IMG/VR virus record: IMGVR_UViG_3300028920_000035
Coordinates: 1-64,000 of that record
Strand: one strand, 5' to 3'
Length of the DNA stretch: 64,000 nt
Origin: a virus
Part shown: positions 55,901-64,000 of the stretch, piece after piece
Numbering within the stretch: position 1 is the first letter of the stretch
Layout: each line of letters starts with the position of its first letter
Notes under the pieces: generated by a model
The model's input: only the letters and a program-made list of their open reading frames with translations
Told to the model about the DNA's origin: nothing
The model's database searches: none
Position numbers and translations under genes: made by a program

Positions 55901-56373
55901 CCGATTATGAGCGGGTGACCAGCCTCGATATAGGGGGCAACCGTGCCTTCATCCTCACCGATGCTCTTGACTACCCCACGACCGATGGTGGGGGCCTGGT
56001 CACCGAACACAAGGGCGTGTTCCAGGACGACCGGGCGATGACGCTCAGCTCGACTTTTACCACGGTCGCTTTGACAGCTCCTGGAGCCTTCATCATCGGT
56101 GCCGACGGCGCCATCATCAACGGGTACACAGACGATGTCACGCTCATCGCTGACGGCTTCACGGATCCGGAGGAGATTAAGGCCGAACGCGTACGGCGCA
56201 CCGCCAACCACGTCCTGGTCGCGCTCGCGGGATCAGTCGACGTTCCGACGGACCATGACTACGCGGCGAGCTACGTAGTCCGCAACGATTCTGGCCCACA
56301 CGACCTCGTGGCTTCACAGGTTGAGTTCGTGAGCCAAGGACCCTTCACCATTACCATCCGTGAGACAAGCTAA
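52939..56373 (+). CDS. baseplate J-like (gp6-like) wedge protein, extended
   Basis: A 1144-residue protein. Residues about 430-760 carry the baseplate J-type pattern: RPVEDKTIATGTVVSTDSDN, AESPGSAGNRPANTI, RESNHDLAIRAQLGF and GGKVDVWVQG. J proteins form the wedge that dimerises and triggers contraction. N-terminal residues 1-300 are Fn/Ig-like beta domains, and the C-terminal 300 residues add further alpha/beta material. It lies between the gp25-like and gpI-like candidates, the usual W-J-I order. Confidence 0.75.
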   Translation: MATAPQIDLRDGSGDTAQAVEFSTNQDFVSLTGMVTTNTVDLQVAINSSTFVSDPTLVKLDGANFTVPNPDLMPDGIPLDSGINTIQLRAIDISGGVSAPSTAQVSRITLDRNVEDLIPTGVRLRRRRDSVQILCTQQSTASVGDQPDDLEFRGFNFYASTAPGGTTGYYKVNRTPVTDIDTIEEDFYPLDGGEIETTWSPTGNYIRIEVTEVDEFGVELHRHVDSTLNARMVESDLKFTSELTGITRTDFAAFIHNRNGGSNIINSDLFLGVPDSDPLYYVVAGVYYDPVVNVEFESPYSQELVGKPHVIDTAIRDLPGRRQIDVVVDYVDAVQRVNTEIALIPGSTTRDVSIDPFASEVERIWFLLDFVHRSQSFLTLLQIDDVNNDGVSDPVRNSAYKQALKAALGYTNDQAVQNLIDTQFEKLASNFDKARLSGRAAIGEVVFYTATRPVEDKTIATGTVVSTDSDNGTASRFIVGGTFVMLAANADAYYNFDTQRYEIVADVVAESPGSAGNRPANTIKNVQGDVGGLSVTNTEATVFGRNRESNHDLAIRAQLGFSSVDTGTEGGYLETSANQVGVIKSKVVKSGDPLMMRDWDPIRVKHIGGKVDVWVQGLKERTVTDTFAFTFDIARDIRCDIIDVANLTFRVQDSRVTEDTPIIEILDNLTQGLGVRNVTAAANYDLSGVTILDYNTFQLNTSIPQPTTAIDDVITADYRFRSINQFIFTLQPVRRVISVVGETSGALDPLLGYDLYKTDDPLLDGESTIAQNYLVINQVGGIPSGDTVPVNDETHVLIGFFEEPLASVGINTATLRIFNEERTVEYNGPDATVPDYDIVGGTPTTPIRVVRTNDSQIVSGETVSVDYEHDENFVVTYVVNDLLQELQATFNQQRHITADVLAKQAVENELVLETSVQLNPGAKKDKADPAIRSNVSVELNSRTIGQGVAQSDVIQSIDATEGVDFQVLPLAKMGYSDGSVKLREGVRTDYERVTSLDIGGNRAFILTDALDYPTTDGGGLVTEHKGVFQDDRAMTLSSTFTTVALTAPGAFIIGADGAIINGYTDDVTLIADGFTDPEEIKAERVRRTANHVLVALAGSVDVPTDHDYAASYVVRNDSGPHDLVASQVEFVSQGPFTITIRETS

Positions 56374-57189
56374 GTGGCCCGCTTCGTCATTGATCCGAAT
56401 CGGATCAACTTCAACATCGAACGCAAGGGCAAGGAGTATCAACTCCGGGTAATCCAGCGGGCCCAGACTATCTTCTCAACCCTCCTAAACCTCCTACCTT
56501 CCAACTATGTGGCAGCCGTTCAAGGTGCCAACTACACCAATGAGTTGAAGGTCGTCGCGGTTGAGCTGGCGAAGATTGAGCTAGAGCTGGAAGACATCAA
56601 CCTGGACATCGACTTCAGCGCCACGAGGTCTGAGTTCCTGTACTCAATCGCGGGGTACCTGGTCTTCCTCAACGGTCGCATCCCTGCACTGGAGTTCGAT
56701 GGTGAGGAGTTCCGGCGCTTCGTCCTGTCGCTCATCCGAATCTATTTCCAAGGGTCAGTCCCCAAGAGCATTCGAGATGCGGTAGACTTGTTTTTGGCGG
56801 GCGAGTTCGAGGTCTTGGAGAACTTCCTCTTGGTGCGACAGGGGGTGAGCGGGCTCGACATCAGCGATCAGTTCGGATTCCAGGTGAACGTCGAAGCCCC
56901 CCCGGGGGAGGGTCTCCCCGAGGACATTTTCGGGATTCAGGGTGCGATCAAAACCGTCGTCAACGTGGTTCGACCAGCCCACACCCTGTTCAGGATTAGG
57001 TACATTTTCAACGACGACTACGTACCAAATGGTGAAATTGGTGAGGTTTTAGACGCCATGCGCTGGTGGCTAGCTGCGTACTACTACGACGATTTCCGTT
57101 CCTACTGGGACGGTCTTCGGGACCGTGATCGGCTGGGGCGCAAGACCAATTGCCGGGTAACCGGTGAAGACCACTCGGCCGATTTTTGA
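56374..57189 (+). CDS. gpI-like baseplate wedge protein (putative)
   Basis: A 271-residue protein starting at GTG right after the J-like stop. The N-terminal helices include FSTLLNLLPSNYVAAVQGAN and a long LELEDINLDIDF segment. It continues with ALEFDGEEFRRFVLSLIRIY and a helical repeat, then a beta part (PAHTLFRIRYIFND) and an acidic/aromatic end. Position after J and the LLP segment suit the tail protein I slot, which links wedge to fibres. Similarity is at pattern level only. Confidence 0.55.
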   Translation: MARFVIDPNRINFNIERKGKEYQLRVIQRAQTIFSTLLNLLPSNYVAAVQGANYTNELKVVAVELAKIELELEDINLDIDFSATRSEFLYSIAGYLVFLNGRIPALEFDGEEFRRFVLSLIRIYFQGSVPKSIRDAVDLFLAGEFEVLENFLLVRQGVSGLDISDQFGFQVNVEAPPGEGLPEDIFGIQGAIKTVVNVVRPAHTLFRIRYIFNDDYVPNGEIGEVLDAMRWWLAAYYYDDFRSYWDGLRDRDRLGRKTNCRVTGEDHSADF

Positions 57190-57235
57190 GAATCTGCTTT
57201 TACCCAGCCTCAGGGCAACGGAGGACAACCGACCA

Positions 57236-57781
57236 ATGCTCATCCAAAGCCACTCGCTCAAGGCCCGCGCCTGTGTTCGCGTCCACCACGAGCGCGCCTA
57301 CGACTATGACGACCAGACTGGACTCTACCTCTACAAGCAGGCGGACGAGGACGAAGAGGTCGGCAACCTCGTGACCGATGCGGGGCGTGTCGTATTGCAC
57401 ACCTTCATCTATGGCTCGTCGGCTCAGCGCACATCGGCGGGGCTCGGCACCGGGATGTATTGGATCGGTCTCTCCGACGACGCCAGCGCCCCCGCAGCGG
57501 GCGACACTTCGCTTGCGAGCGAGCTGACCGCTGACGGTTTGGCTCGTGCCGATGCCAGCACGACGGGCACCATCACGCTCCCAACGGGCTCCGGCACCAT
57601 CACCACGATCTCGAACCAATTCACCTACACTGGCGCTTCCCAGGGTGTTCAGAAGACAGCGCTCTTCGACGACGCGGGGCCACCCGTCAACGGCAACATG
57701 GCTCACGAGATCCAATTTACGCAGCGGACCCTGTTTACAAATGATACGTTGACGCTGACGTTTTCCATAACGCTTACGTAG
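57236..57781 (+). CDS. tail fibre/tail accessory beta protein
   Basis: A 181-residue protein from the ATG at 57236, with GGAGG 11 bases upstream; a GTG at 57164 would overlap the previous gene. After a charged start (KARACVRVHHERAYDYD), the rest is Thr/Ser/Gly-rich beta (TTGTITLPTGSGTITTISNQ), ending FTNDTLTLTFSITLT, the closing strand common in phage fibre-associated proteins. It probably belongs to the receptor-binding set. Confidence 0.6.
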   Translation: MLIQSHSLKARACVRVHHERAYDYDDQTGLYLYKQADEDEEVGNLVTDAGRVVLHTFIYGSSAQRTSAGLGTGMYWIGLSDDASAPAAGDTSLASELTADGLARADASTTGTITLPTGSGTITTISNQFTYTGASQGVQKTALFDDAGPPVNGNMAHEIQFTQRTLFTNDTLTLTFSITLT

Positions 57782-57784
57782 ACT

Positions 57785-57808
57785 TAGCCCCCCTTCGGGT
57801 GGGTTTTA
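57785..57808 (+). terminator. intrinsic terminator candidate
   Basis: A C-run, a TTCG tetraloop and GGTGGG form a GC stem with one C-U mismatch, followed by TTTT. It starts four bases after the preceding stop. This is the most terminator-like site in the window and marks a break before the last gene group. Confidence 0.6.
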
Positions 57809-57818
57809 ACAAGAGGAC

Positions 57819-57932
57819 GTGGTGGCCGAGCTGGGCATCGCGGCCAAGACGCTGCGTCAGGGCTCAAGGCAGCAGGGCTTGTGGTGCCCCAACGGGCGCC
57901 TTCCGCCGCTCGCGAACGTGACAGGCAGGTAG
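57819..57932 (+). CDS. possible 37-residue HTH-like peptide
   Basis: A short frame from a GTG preceded by AAGAGG at one to two bases' distance, ending at TAG 57930. Residues 1-22 (VVAELGIAAKTLRQGSRQQG) resemble the helix-turn-helix of the nuclease-methyltransferase gene near 13.95 kb (AVAKRLGMSPNTLRRLW). It may be a remnant of a mobile gene of that kind or a chance open frame. The following 40 bases to 57974 hold a small stem (AAAGCA/TGCTTT) and no other signal. Confidence 0.3.
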   Translation: MVAELGIAAKTLRQGSRQQGLWCPNGRLPPLANVTGR

Positions 57933-57992
57933 CCATCTAAAGCAGCCTGCTTTGTTGCATTTTGGAAGAACTATTTGTGCCCGACTTCGAGT

Positions 57993-58412
57993 ATGAAACT
58001 CTCTGATCCTCGTGACCTACAGCTTGAACTCCAGGCCCTTCGTCGGTACGCCGCGTCCCCACGACCGTCCCGCAAGCTGATTGCCGAAGTCCTTCAGGCA
58101 CTTGCCGCCAGCGTCGAAGGGGAAGGCCGCTCGAAGACCGCTCGGGGAGGATTCAACCCCCTTCTGGTGGACCAGATTCGGGACATGACCAACCGGAACC
58201 ACCACACACGGGCGATGGCTTTGGGTGCCAAGATGCTGGGATACACGCACCTGGCCAAGCGCATACAGCTCCTATCTCAGCTGGTTGACTTGGAGGGCTA
58301 CCTGCCCCCCACGCTCAAGAATTATTCCAACGGTCTGTACGATGTCTTGATGGGGCAGGCCGAGCGTACTCTTTCAAAAGAAGAGTACGCTGAGTTCTAT
58401 GCTGCATTCTGA
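57993..58412 (+). CDS. small helical protein
   Basis: A 139-residue protein from the ATG at 57993. An in-frame GTG at 57975 has GGAAG eight bases upstream and could be the true start, adding six residues. It is helical and basic (LQLELQALRRYAASPRPSRK, AMALGAKMLGYTHLAKRIQL). There is no fibre-type sequence, though fibre genes surround it. Possibly an assembly chaperone or fibre adaptor. Family unknown. Confidence 0.5.
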   Translation: MKLSDPRDLQLELQALRRYAASPRPSRKLIAEVLQALAASVEGEGRSKTARGGFNPLLVDQIRDMTNRNHHTRAMALGAKMLGYTHLAKRIQLLSQLVDLEGYLPPTLKNYSNGLYDVLMGQAERTLSKEEYAEFYAAF

Positions 58413-58450
58413 CCGGCACTGATCGTCTTGTGCACCGTGGTTAGGGAGTC

Positions 58451-59725
58451 ATGGCATTCGCGACGATCCAAATCACTCAGGGCGCAACCGTCGGAGGGGG
58501 TGGTGAGTCTGTCATTGGCCTCGTTCCTGGCACCGACATCACACTGACCGACTCTGGGGGTGCCGGCGCCACGAGCTACCTTTGGGAGATTCTCCAGTGG
58601 CCTGCTCCTGATGCGGTAGCACCCACTTTGGTCAATTCGACCAACCAGGTCTGCACGGTTCAAGCAGGAGCAGGTCTGACCGACGGTGTGTACATCGTTC
58701 GTCTGACCCGGGATGATCCGGCTGATGGTGTATCAGCAGACACCAAATTCTTTGCCGTCGCGGACGACGACGGGCTGTCGTTGCCTGTGGCCGGCATGAA
58801 CCGCACAATGAGCAACGTCTTAGGCTCCAGCGAGGCCCAAAAAGCGGGTTGGTTCGGGTCCACGGCGGGAGGCACCAACGTCTTCCTCGACGCCTACTTG
58901 CGTCTCAGAAGGGCCAGGGAAGGCCTATCCAAGGTTAGTTCGAATGACACCACCTTTCTCCATCTGGAGAACAAGGTGGCCGTCGGGGTTGGTATCAGTA
59001 AGCAGACCCTCAACGATGGCGCTTCAGAGCAGGTCGAGCTGAGTTCTTTGCTGGAGACCATCTTGACCCCTACCCTGATCACCGCGGATCAGGACGACTA
59101 CACCCCTACGGGGTTCGGACCCGCGGGCGTCTTGCGCCTTTCGACAAATGCCTCGCGCACCATTACGGGCTTCGGGACGGCCACCGAGCAGCCCATCAAG
59201 CACCTTGTGAACGTGGGCTCGAATGACCTCGTTCTATCCCACCAGAACAGCAACTCGACGGCGGCCAACCGCATCACGACCCCCGATGGCCAGAACTTCA
59301 CGATTAGCCCCAATGGGACTACTGCCCTTTGGTACGACACCACCAGCTTGACGTGGCGAATTCTTGACTATTCAAGCGGTGGTAATGGGGGCGCCGTTGC
59401 TGAGTCGTTCATCAGCCCCACAGCTCTGGCAGCCAACACCGACGACTATGGTCCCACGGATTGGCAGACGGCCACCGTGGTGCGTCTCAGCACAAATGGT
59501 AGTGACTACGACATCACGGGCTTTGTGGCCCCCACGGGAGACGCAGTTCGGAAAACGCTCATCAACGTCGATTCGACGTCGACCATCACTCTGAAGAACG
59601 AGGACTCCAACTCGACGGCGACCAACCGCATCACCACGTCCCCCGGTACAGGATTTGCCATGCTGCCTGAGGATGCCGTCGAGATCTTGTACGACCCAAC
59701 CAGCGAGCGGTGGAGGACGGTGTGA
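58451..59725 (+). CDS. tail fibre protein with duplicated beta module
   Basis: A 424-residue protein. Residues 10-105 form a PKD/Ig-like domain (TLTDSGGAGATSYLWEIL, YIVRLTRDDPADG). Residues 100-180 include a helical trimerisation-like part. Then a module of about 95 residues occurs twice, near 215-310 and 325-424 (VLRLSTNASRTITGF with SNSTAANRITT; VVRLSTNGSDYDITGF with SNSTATNRITT). Each ends with LWYD/LYDPTS..WR. The module is common in phage fibres. The TGA stop is embedded in the next GTG start (GTGA). Confidence 0.7.
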   Translation: MAFATIQITQGATVGGGGESVIGLVPGTDITLTDSGGAGATSYLWEILQWPAPDAVAPTLVNSTNQVCTVQAGAGLTDGVYIVRLTRDDPADGVSADTKFFAVADDDGLSLPVAGMNRTMSNVLGSSEAQKAGWFGSTAGGTNVFLDAYLRLRRAREGLSKVSSNDTTFLHLENKVAVGVGISKQTLNDGASEQVELSSLLETILTPTLITADQDDYTPTGFGPAGVLRLSTNASRTITGFGTATEQPIKHLVNVGSNDLVLSHQNSNSTAANRITTPDGQNFTISPNGTTALWYDTTSLTWRILDYSSGGNGGAVAESFISPTALAANTDDYGPTDWQTATVVRLSTNGSDYDITGFVAPTGDAVRKTLINVDSTSTITLKNEDSNSTATNRITTSPGTGFAMLPEDAVEILYDPTSERWRTV

Positions 59726-60417
59726 CTTTTCTCGAACGGCCCATGGTCCATGACTCCAACGACGTCGTCATTTGGCGCGGGGATGGGGTATCTGGCAATT
59801 CCATCAGCAATCTCGGGTCTGGGGGCTCGTCCTACGATCTAGTCGGAAGCGGGGCAAGCGTTACCACGGGGGCAGCGCCTTTCTGGTCGAGTTTCAACTC
59901 CGACGCGGAGTTCTACCAGAGTGCCAACATGGCGTTCGGGGTTTCGCTGACGAGTGGGATCACCATCTCCTGTTGGATTTACACGTCGGCTCCATCGTCC
60001 CTGGATCGAATCATCATCAAGCAGAACAACGCTACCTGGGCAGGCTCACCCATCTACCCGGTGGGGTTGATCATGCAGGGCTCCACAGAGGTTCGAGCGG
60101 TCGTGAATGATGCAGCAGCTCAGGTAGTGGCTACCAGCGTCGGGGTTGGGGCTTGGCACCACGCGGGGCTGACAGTCAATGCCGCACAGGACACTCTTGA
60201 GTTCTATGTGGACGGTATTTCAAAGGGGGCTGACACCATTTCAGGAGGTCTTGACCTGGACAACGACAACGGTCCCTGGTGCCTTGGGGGTCGTACTAAC
60301 TCAAACTTTTTCGGGGGAAACATCTGGGATGCTCGGATCGCTACCACCGTGCGGCCCGCGGCCTGGTTTCAGAACAGTTATGTGCGAGGTCTGCGGTTCT
60401 TCGGCACCTATGCCTGA
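59722..60417 (+). CDS. LamG/concanavalin-like receptor-binding protein
   Basis: A 231-residue protein from a GTG overlapping the previous stop, with GGAGG five bases upstream. The whole chain fits a LamG/ConA-type lectin jelly roll: an ISNLGSGGSSYDLVGSG edge, SGITISCWIYTSAPSSLDRI, GAWHHAGLTVNAAQDTLEFY, then VDGISKG and NIWDARIATTVRPAAWFQN. Such domains bind sugars, so host surface recognition is likely. No signal peptide is present, as expected of a virion protein. Confidence 0.75.
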   Translation: MTFLERPMVHDSNDVVIWRGDGVSGNSISNLGSGGSSYDLVGSGASVTTGAAPFWSSFNSDAEFYQSANMAFGVSLTSGITISCWIYTSAPSSLDRIIIKQNNATWAGSPIYPVGLIMQGSTEVRAVVNDAAAQVVATSVGVGAWHHAGLTVNAAQDTLEFYVDGISKGADTISGGLDLDNDNGPWCLGGRTNSNFFGGNIWDARIATTVRPAAWFQNSYVRGLRFFGTYA

Positions 60418-60455
60418 TTTCTGGGTTTCCTTCTATGCTCTTGCTCAGGGCGTAG

Positions 60456-63400
60456 ATGTCCTACGGACAAGGTGAGTATGGTCAACAAGGGTACGGCGGC
60501 TCCAGTTACGAGTCAGGCGGCCCTCAGCTCGTTAGCAGTGATCCCCCCGATTCGGGGACCGGTGTCAATGTCGATACCCCTATCGAGATGGTTTTGGCGA
60601 GCCCTGCCTCGCTTGACCTCAACACCCTGAACGTTGACATCGATGGTGCTCAAGCCATCGTCGGAGGGGTTTTCCAGGCTGGGTACACCGGTACCATCGA
60701 CCAGGACCCCGAGACCGAGATGGTGGTCACCATCTTGACGCACCCACAGTTCCCGGTGAGCGATGTCACCGTCGACATCACGATCACCGACCTTGCTGGG
60801 TTGTTGGCGACTCCTTCGTTCACTTTCACGGCCGGTCAGCTCGAAGAGACTGTGACCCTTGCCGAGACGGCGGCGGTCACCGTGGGCCACGCCGTCCCTG
60901 TGGCGGACTCGGTGGCCCTTGCTGAGGCGTTTTCTGAGGGTCCCGTTGTTAGTGAGTCCCTGGCTGTTTCTGACGCCGTAGTCAGCTATGAGGGCCAGGG
61001 CGTTGGCGCCCCCGACACGCTGTCCCTGTCGGAAGCCATCGAGCTGGGTCAGGGCCTGATCGTTGGTGTCACCGACTCCTTGGTTCTGGCTGATTTCGCC
61101 TACACGAGGGAGGCTGTCGAGGTCGCTGACAGCTTGGCCATCAGCGACGCCATCAACATCGGAACCGGAATCGACGTTCCTGAGACGTTGACCCTTTCTG
61201 ACAGCCTAGAAACCCTTCAAGCGCTTCAGGCCACAGTCCTCGACTACGCTTCAGCGTTTGAGACCGTCACTCTGAGTGTGGGCATAATCGTTGGGGTGGC
61301 GGACTCGCTGACCCTGACTGACGGGCTCGAAGAGTCCGTAGCCTACGCTGACGACCCCCTTACCGTGACCGACGGGGTGGAGGTCCTGGCCGGGCGCCAA
61401 GTGGGTGTCACCGACTCCCTTGCTTTGACCGAGAGCGTGGGCTTTGGTCGTGAGCACACTGTAGCAGAGTCCCTGACGGTTTCGGGTGCCGTTGATGCCG
61501 ACATGGGGCTGTCGGTTTCCGAAACCCTGAGCGCTTCTGACGCTGTAGGGACCGAGCAAGCACATGCTCGGGGGGCCTCGGAGACCGTTTCGCTATCGGA
61601 GGTTCTGGCCACTAGCGCGGGGCACAAGGCTACCGCCGCGGAAACCGTCTCAATCACCGAGAATGCGCTGAGCATCGACATCGGGGCAAACGTTTCGGAA
61701 TCCCTGAGCTTGTCCGAAGGAGTTGTTCCGGAGCAGGCCGCTGGGGTCACCGTCAATGAGACCATGAGCGTCACCGAGGGCGCTCTTGACATTGACCGAG
61801 GGACCACGGTCCTCGACTACCTGACTTCTTCTGACGGAGTTGCCGTCGAGCAGGCGACTCCTGTTCAGGATTCGGTTTCGGTTAGCGACGCCGCTGAGGC
61901 CGTCCAGGGCTACGAGGTAGGGGTCAGCGACTCCTTGCCTACCTTGGATTCGATCTCCACGGTGGTGGGGCAGGTTCTGCCCGTGTCCGACTTGATGGGC
62001 ACCGTCGATGCAGTTGATGTCAATGTCGAGATCACTCTCCCCGACTCCCTATCCACCAGTGATGCAGTGGGACCCTCTGCGGGTAATGCCCAGCCTGTTG
62101 CTGATGTCGTCGTAGCCGGGGATGCCGCCCAGACCCAATCCGACGCTTCGACTACCGTTGCCGACTCGACTACCTTGGCCGAGGGCCTCGACGTCGGCGT
62201 CTCGGTCATCCTGTCTGAATCATTGGCCGTCAGCGACGACGTGGGGGCCCAGCAGGGGTATCAGGTTCCCACGGGCGACGCGCTGGCGGTAGCCGATGTC
62301 GTTGGCACCGAGCAGGAGTATCAGGTCCCGGTTGCCGACTCTACGGCCACCAGCGACTCCTTCGGGCTGGGGGTCAGCATTGACGTCACGGAATCCTTAG
62401 GGGCTTTCGATAACGTCACCGAGAGTCGACTCGACCGTACCGTGGAGGCGGCCGAATCTGCTTCGGCTGTTGATGCCCTTGACGAGCAGGTTGGTCAAGG
62501 GGTGGTTGTCTCCGAAATCGCTTCGGTGGGGGATCTTGCCTCGTTAGGAGAGGGCCAGGTCGTCGGAGAAGCTCTGACAGTCGCCGATACCGTAGCGACC
62601 TCGATTCCAGAGACCGTCAACGTGGGGGACACCCTCACCGTTTCAGACGTCACTTCCCAAGGGTACGACGTTGGAATCGAAGTTGCGGAGGCCCTGGCTC
62701 TCACCGACGCCACGGCACCTTCCCGCAACGAAGACTTTGGGGTCGCCGAGACGCTGGCGATTCAAGAGCAGCTGTCCACGGGCTCGTTTCAGCTCATCAC
62801 AGGTGGGGACGGGCGCCTCCTGGAGGTCTACTTCACACAAGAAATACGGGTGGATGGGGTCTCCAACCTCTCGAACTACACTCTGGAGCCGACCCTTGAA
62901 TCCGACGGCGTGCCGGTTGCCATTCGATCAGCTGAGCCTATCTACGAGACCTTCCAGACGGGCTCTTCAGCTTTCTTGGCACCCAACAACCCTACGGACC
63001 TTTTCACTCGTCGGGTCTCGATCAACGGTGTGCTCAAGTCGGTCGAGCACGTGGGAACCTACTTCAGAATCTTGACCGGTCAGAACGTTGGAATCTATCG
63101 TATCGTCTCTATCGAGCAGGAGATTCCGGGGATTGCCATCGTAGATCGGGACCTTCAAACGGTCGACAACCTCTCCCTGGTTTGGCATCACACGTCGGCG
63201 GTTCGAGGGGTTCGGTTCCGAACCACCAAGTTCACTAACCTCCAGCCTTACCACTTTGAGGCTCGCAACCTGAAATCATGGGTTGCCGGCACTTCCGTGA
63301 CCGAGAGTGGCAACTTCCTGGCGCAGAACATCCCGGCCCCCCGTCTTCTGGAGGTCGAACCTCAGGACGACGGGTCCCTCATCGTCACTTATGACGAGAC

Positions 63401-64000
63401 CATGCGGATGGATGAGTCAGTGGGCAACCCTGCCGATTACTTGGTGTCAGGGCCCACCGCCGTCGTGGTGGATGTCAAAGTGCTCAACGATCGCCAGGTC
63501 CGATTGGAGCTGAGGGGCTTGTCGGCGGGCCTCTACACGCTGACTATCTCGACCTCGACCCCCAAAGACATCGCTGGCAACCCCCTTGACCCCGTATACA
63601 ACCAAGCCGCGTTCACGGGGGGTACACCGTTGCAGGTCCGCAGCGTTTTCACGGACAAGGGCCCCATTACCAAGCCGCCCGAGACTTTAGCGAGTGGCAC
63701 GGGTGCCGTACTTGATGACTTCAACGCTGTGACCTTGACGGGCGCCTCCTTGACTTCGGACGTGGTGGGCCGCCGCTTGACCCTGAGTGGTACAGGGTCC
63801 CATGCTGATGAGTACCTCATCAAGAGCTTGGTCAGCCCCACTCAGGTGCGAGTGAAGGGATGCTTCACTTTGCCCCACAGTGACACCTACGACTGGGAGG
63901 TTTTTGACCCCCGTGACGGGCAGATTGCCGACGACCCTAGCGATGTGGAGGTCCGGATCAACGGCACTCCCACGATGGTCGAGGCAGTCGTGGGCCTTTT
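60456..64000 (+). CDS. giant repeat-rich tail fibre protein (3' end outside window)
   Basis: An open frame of at least 1181 codons with no stop before the window edge. The N-terminus is Gly/Tyr/Gln-rich, then an Ig-like domain (to about residue 128) precedes about 34 short repeats at residues 131-768. The repeat is about 18-20 residues with consensus [DE]-[ST]-[LV]-x-[LVS]-[ST]-[DE]-x-[VAI] (ESLAVSDAV, DTLSLSEAI, DSVSVSDAA). After it, C-terminal beta domains follow, including a SwmB-like bacterial Ig pattern (VTYDETMRMD, IAGNPL). The repeats probably make a long stiff shaft. The start follows AGGGCG by about three bases. Confidence 0.75.
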   Translation, partial: MSYGQGEYGQQGYGGSSYESGGPQLVSSDPPDSGTGVNVDTPIEMVLASPASLDLNTLNVDIDGAQAIVGGVFQAGYTGTIDQDPETEMVVTILTHPQFPVSDVTVDITITDLAGLLATPSFTFTAGQLEETVTLAETAAVTVGHAVPVADSVALAEAFSEGPVVSESLAVSDAVVSYEGQGVGAPDTLSLSEAIELGQGLIVGVTDSLVLADFAYTREAVEVADSLAISDAINIGTGIDVPETLTLSDSLETLQALQATVLDYASAFETVTLSVGIIVGVADSLTLTDGLEESVAYADDPLTVTDGVEVLAGRQVGVTDSLALTESVGFGREHTVAESLTVSGAVDADMGLSVSETLSASDAVGTEQAHARGASETVSLSEVLATSAGHKATAAETVSITENALSIDIGANVSESLSLSEGVVPEQAAGVTVNETMSVTEGALDIDRGTTVLDYLTSSDGVAVEQATPVQDSVSVSDAAEAVQGYEVGVSDSLPTLDSISTVVGQVLPVSDLMGTVDAVDVNVEITLPDSLSTSDAVGPSAGNAQPVADVVVAGDAAQTQSDASTTVADSTTLAEGLDVGVSVILSESLAVSDDVGAQQGYQVPTGDALAVADVVGTEQEYQVPVADSTATSDSFGLGVSIDVTESLGAFDNVTESRLDRTVEAAESASAVDALDEQVGQGVVVSEIASVGDLASLGEGQVVGEALTVADTVATSIPETVNVGDTLTVSDVTSQGYDVGIEVAEALALTDATAPSRNEDFGVAETLAIQEQLSTGSFQLITGGDGRLLEVYFTQEIRVDGVSNLSNYTLEPTLESDGVPVAIRSAEPIYETFQTGSSAFLAPNNPTDLFTRRVSINGVLKSVEHVGTYFRILTGQNVGIYRIVSIEQEIPGIAIVDRDLQTVDNLSLVWHHTSAVRGVRFRTTKFTNLQPYHFEARNLKSWVAGTSVTESGNFLAQNIPAPRLLEVEPQDDGSLIVTYDETMRMDESVGNPADYLVSGPTAVVVDVKVLNDRQVRLELRGLSAGLYTLTISTSTPKDIAGNPLDPVYNQAAFTGGTPLQVRSVFTDKGPITKPPETLASGTGAVLDDFNAVTLTGASLTSDVVGRRLTLSGTGSHADEYLIKSLVSPTQVRVKGCFTLPHSDTYDWEVFDPRDGQIADDPSDVEVRINGTPTMVEAVVGL
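60848..62760 (+). repeat. about 34 degenerate short repeats in fibre gene
   Basis: Coding repeats of roughly 54-60 bases. They are conserved as protein (ESL-VSD type) but divergent as DNA, which implies old duplications under selection rather than recent slippage. Length differs a little between units. Confidence 0.75.

Noticed and set aside
57935-57960. similarity to the lambda attachment core (CCTGCTTT)
   Set aside because: Only eight bases match and no integrase gene is in the window.

Overview
The window reads as part of the virion-structure region of a large contractile-tailed bacteriophage (myovirus-type). All genes I can support lie on the + strand. They are packed head to tail with many 1-4 nt start/stop overlaps (TGATG, ATGA, TAATG) and a mix of ATG, GTG and TTG starts. 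The DNA is GC-rich by eye. The host cannot be told from the sequence. Several structural proteins are far larger than their usual counterparts (sheath 1422 aa, hub 1179 aa, a tail protein of 1951 aa, baseplate J-like 1144 aa), which suggests a big or jumbo-class phage. No capsid, terminase or portal gene is in the window. I saw no tRNA, rRNA or CRISPR array.

Layout. 1-4.5 kb: neck/connector genes (two related beta-domain proteins, small helical and Cys-rich proteins, a zinc-motif neck protein, an HK97 gp10-like tail completion protein). 4.5-7.8 kb: a cassette of a Dps/ferritin-like protein, an actin-fold ATPase-like protein and a Lys-rich protein. 7.8-13.8 kb: a tail terminator-like protein, an FmdB-type zinc ribbon and the giant sheath. 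13.9-26.8 kb: a non-structural block that splits sheath from tube. It holds an HTH/zinc-finger/nuclease/DNA-methyltransferase fusion, small unknown genes, a UvrD/Rep-type helicase interrupted by three inteins, and unknown proteins. 26.8-33.6 kb: tail tube, two putative tail assembly chaperones and the tape measure. 33.6-42.8 kb: hub-associated proteins (one carrying a lytic transglycosylase and an EF-hand-like loop), the gp27-like hub and a gp5/gpV-like spike. 42.8-57.2 kb: very large baseplate and tail proteins, including gp25-like, J-like and gpI-like wedge candidates. 57.2-64 kb: receptor-binding and fibre genes, including a LamG-like protein and a repeat-rich fibre running off the window.

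How the genes fit together. Neck proteins close the head and receive the tail. The tape measure and its chaperones set tube length on a hub carrying a spike and a cell-wall hydrolase. The sheath contracts around the tube, and the wedge genes link contraction to the fibres. The most unusual content is the helicase whose active-site motifs II, III and V each hold a related intein with a GIY-YIG-like insert, the nuclease-methyltransferase fusion next to the sheath, and the Dps plus actin-like pair among neck genes.
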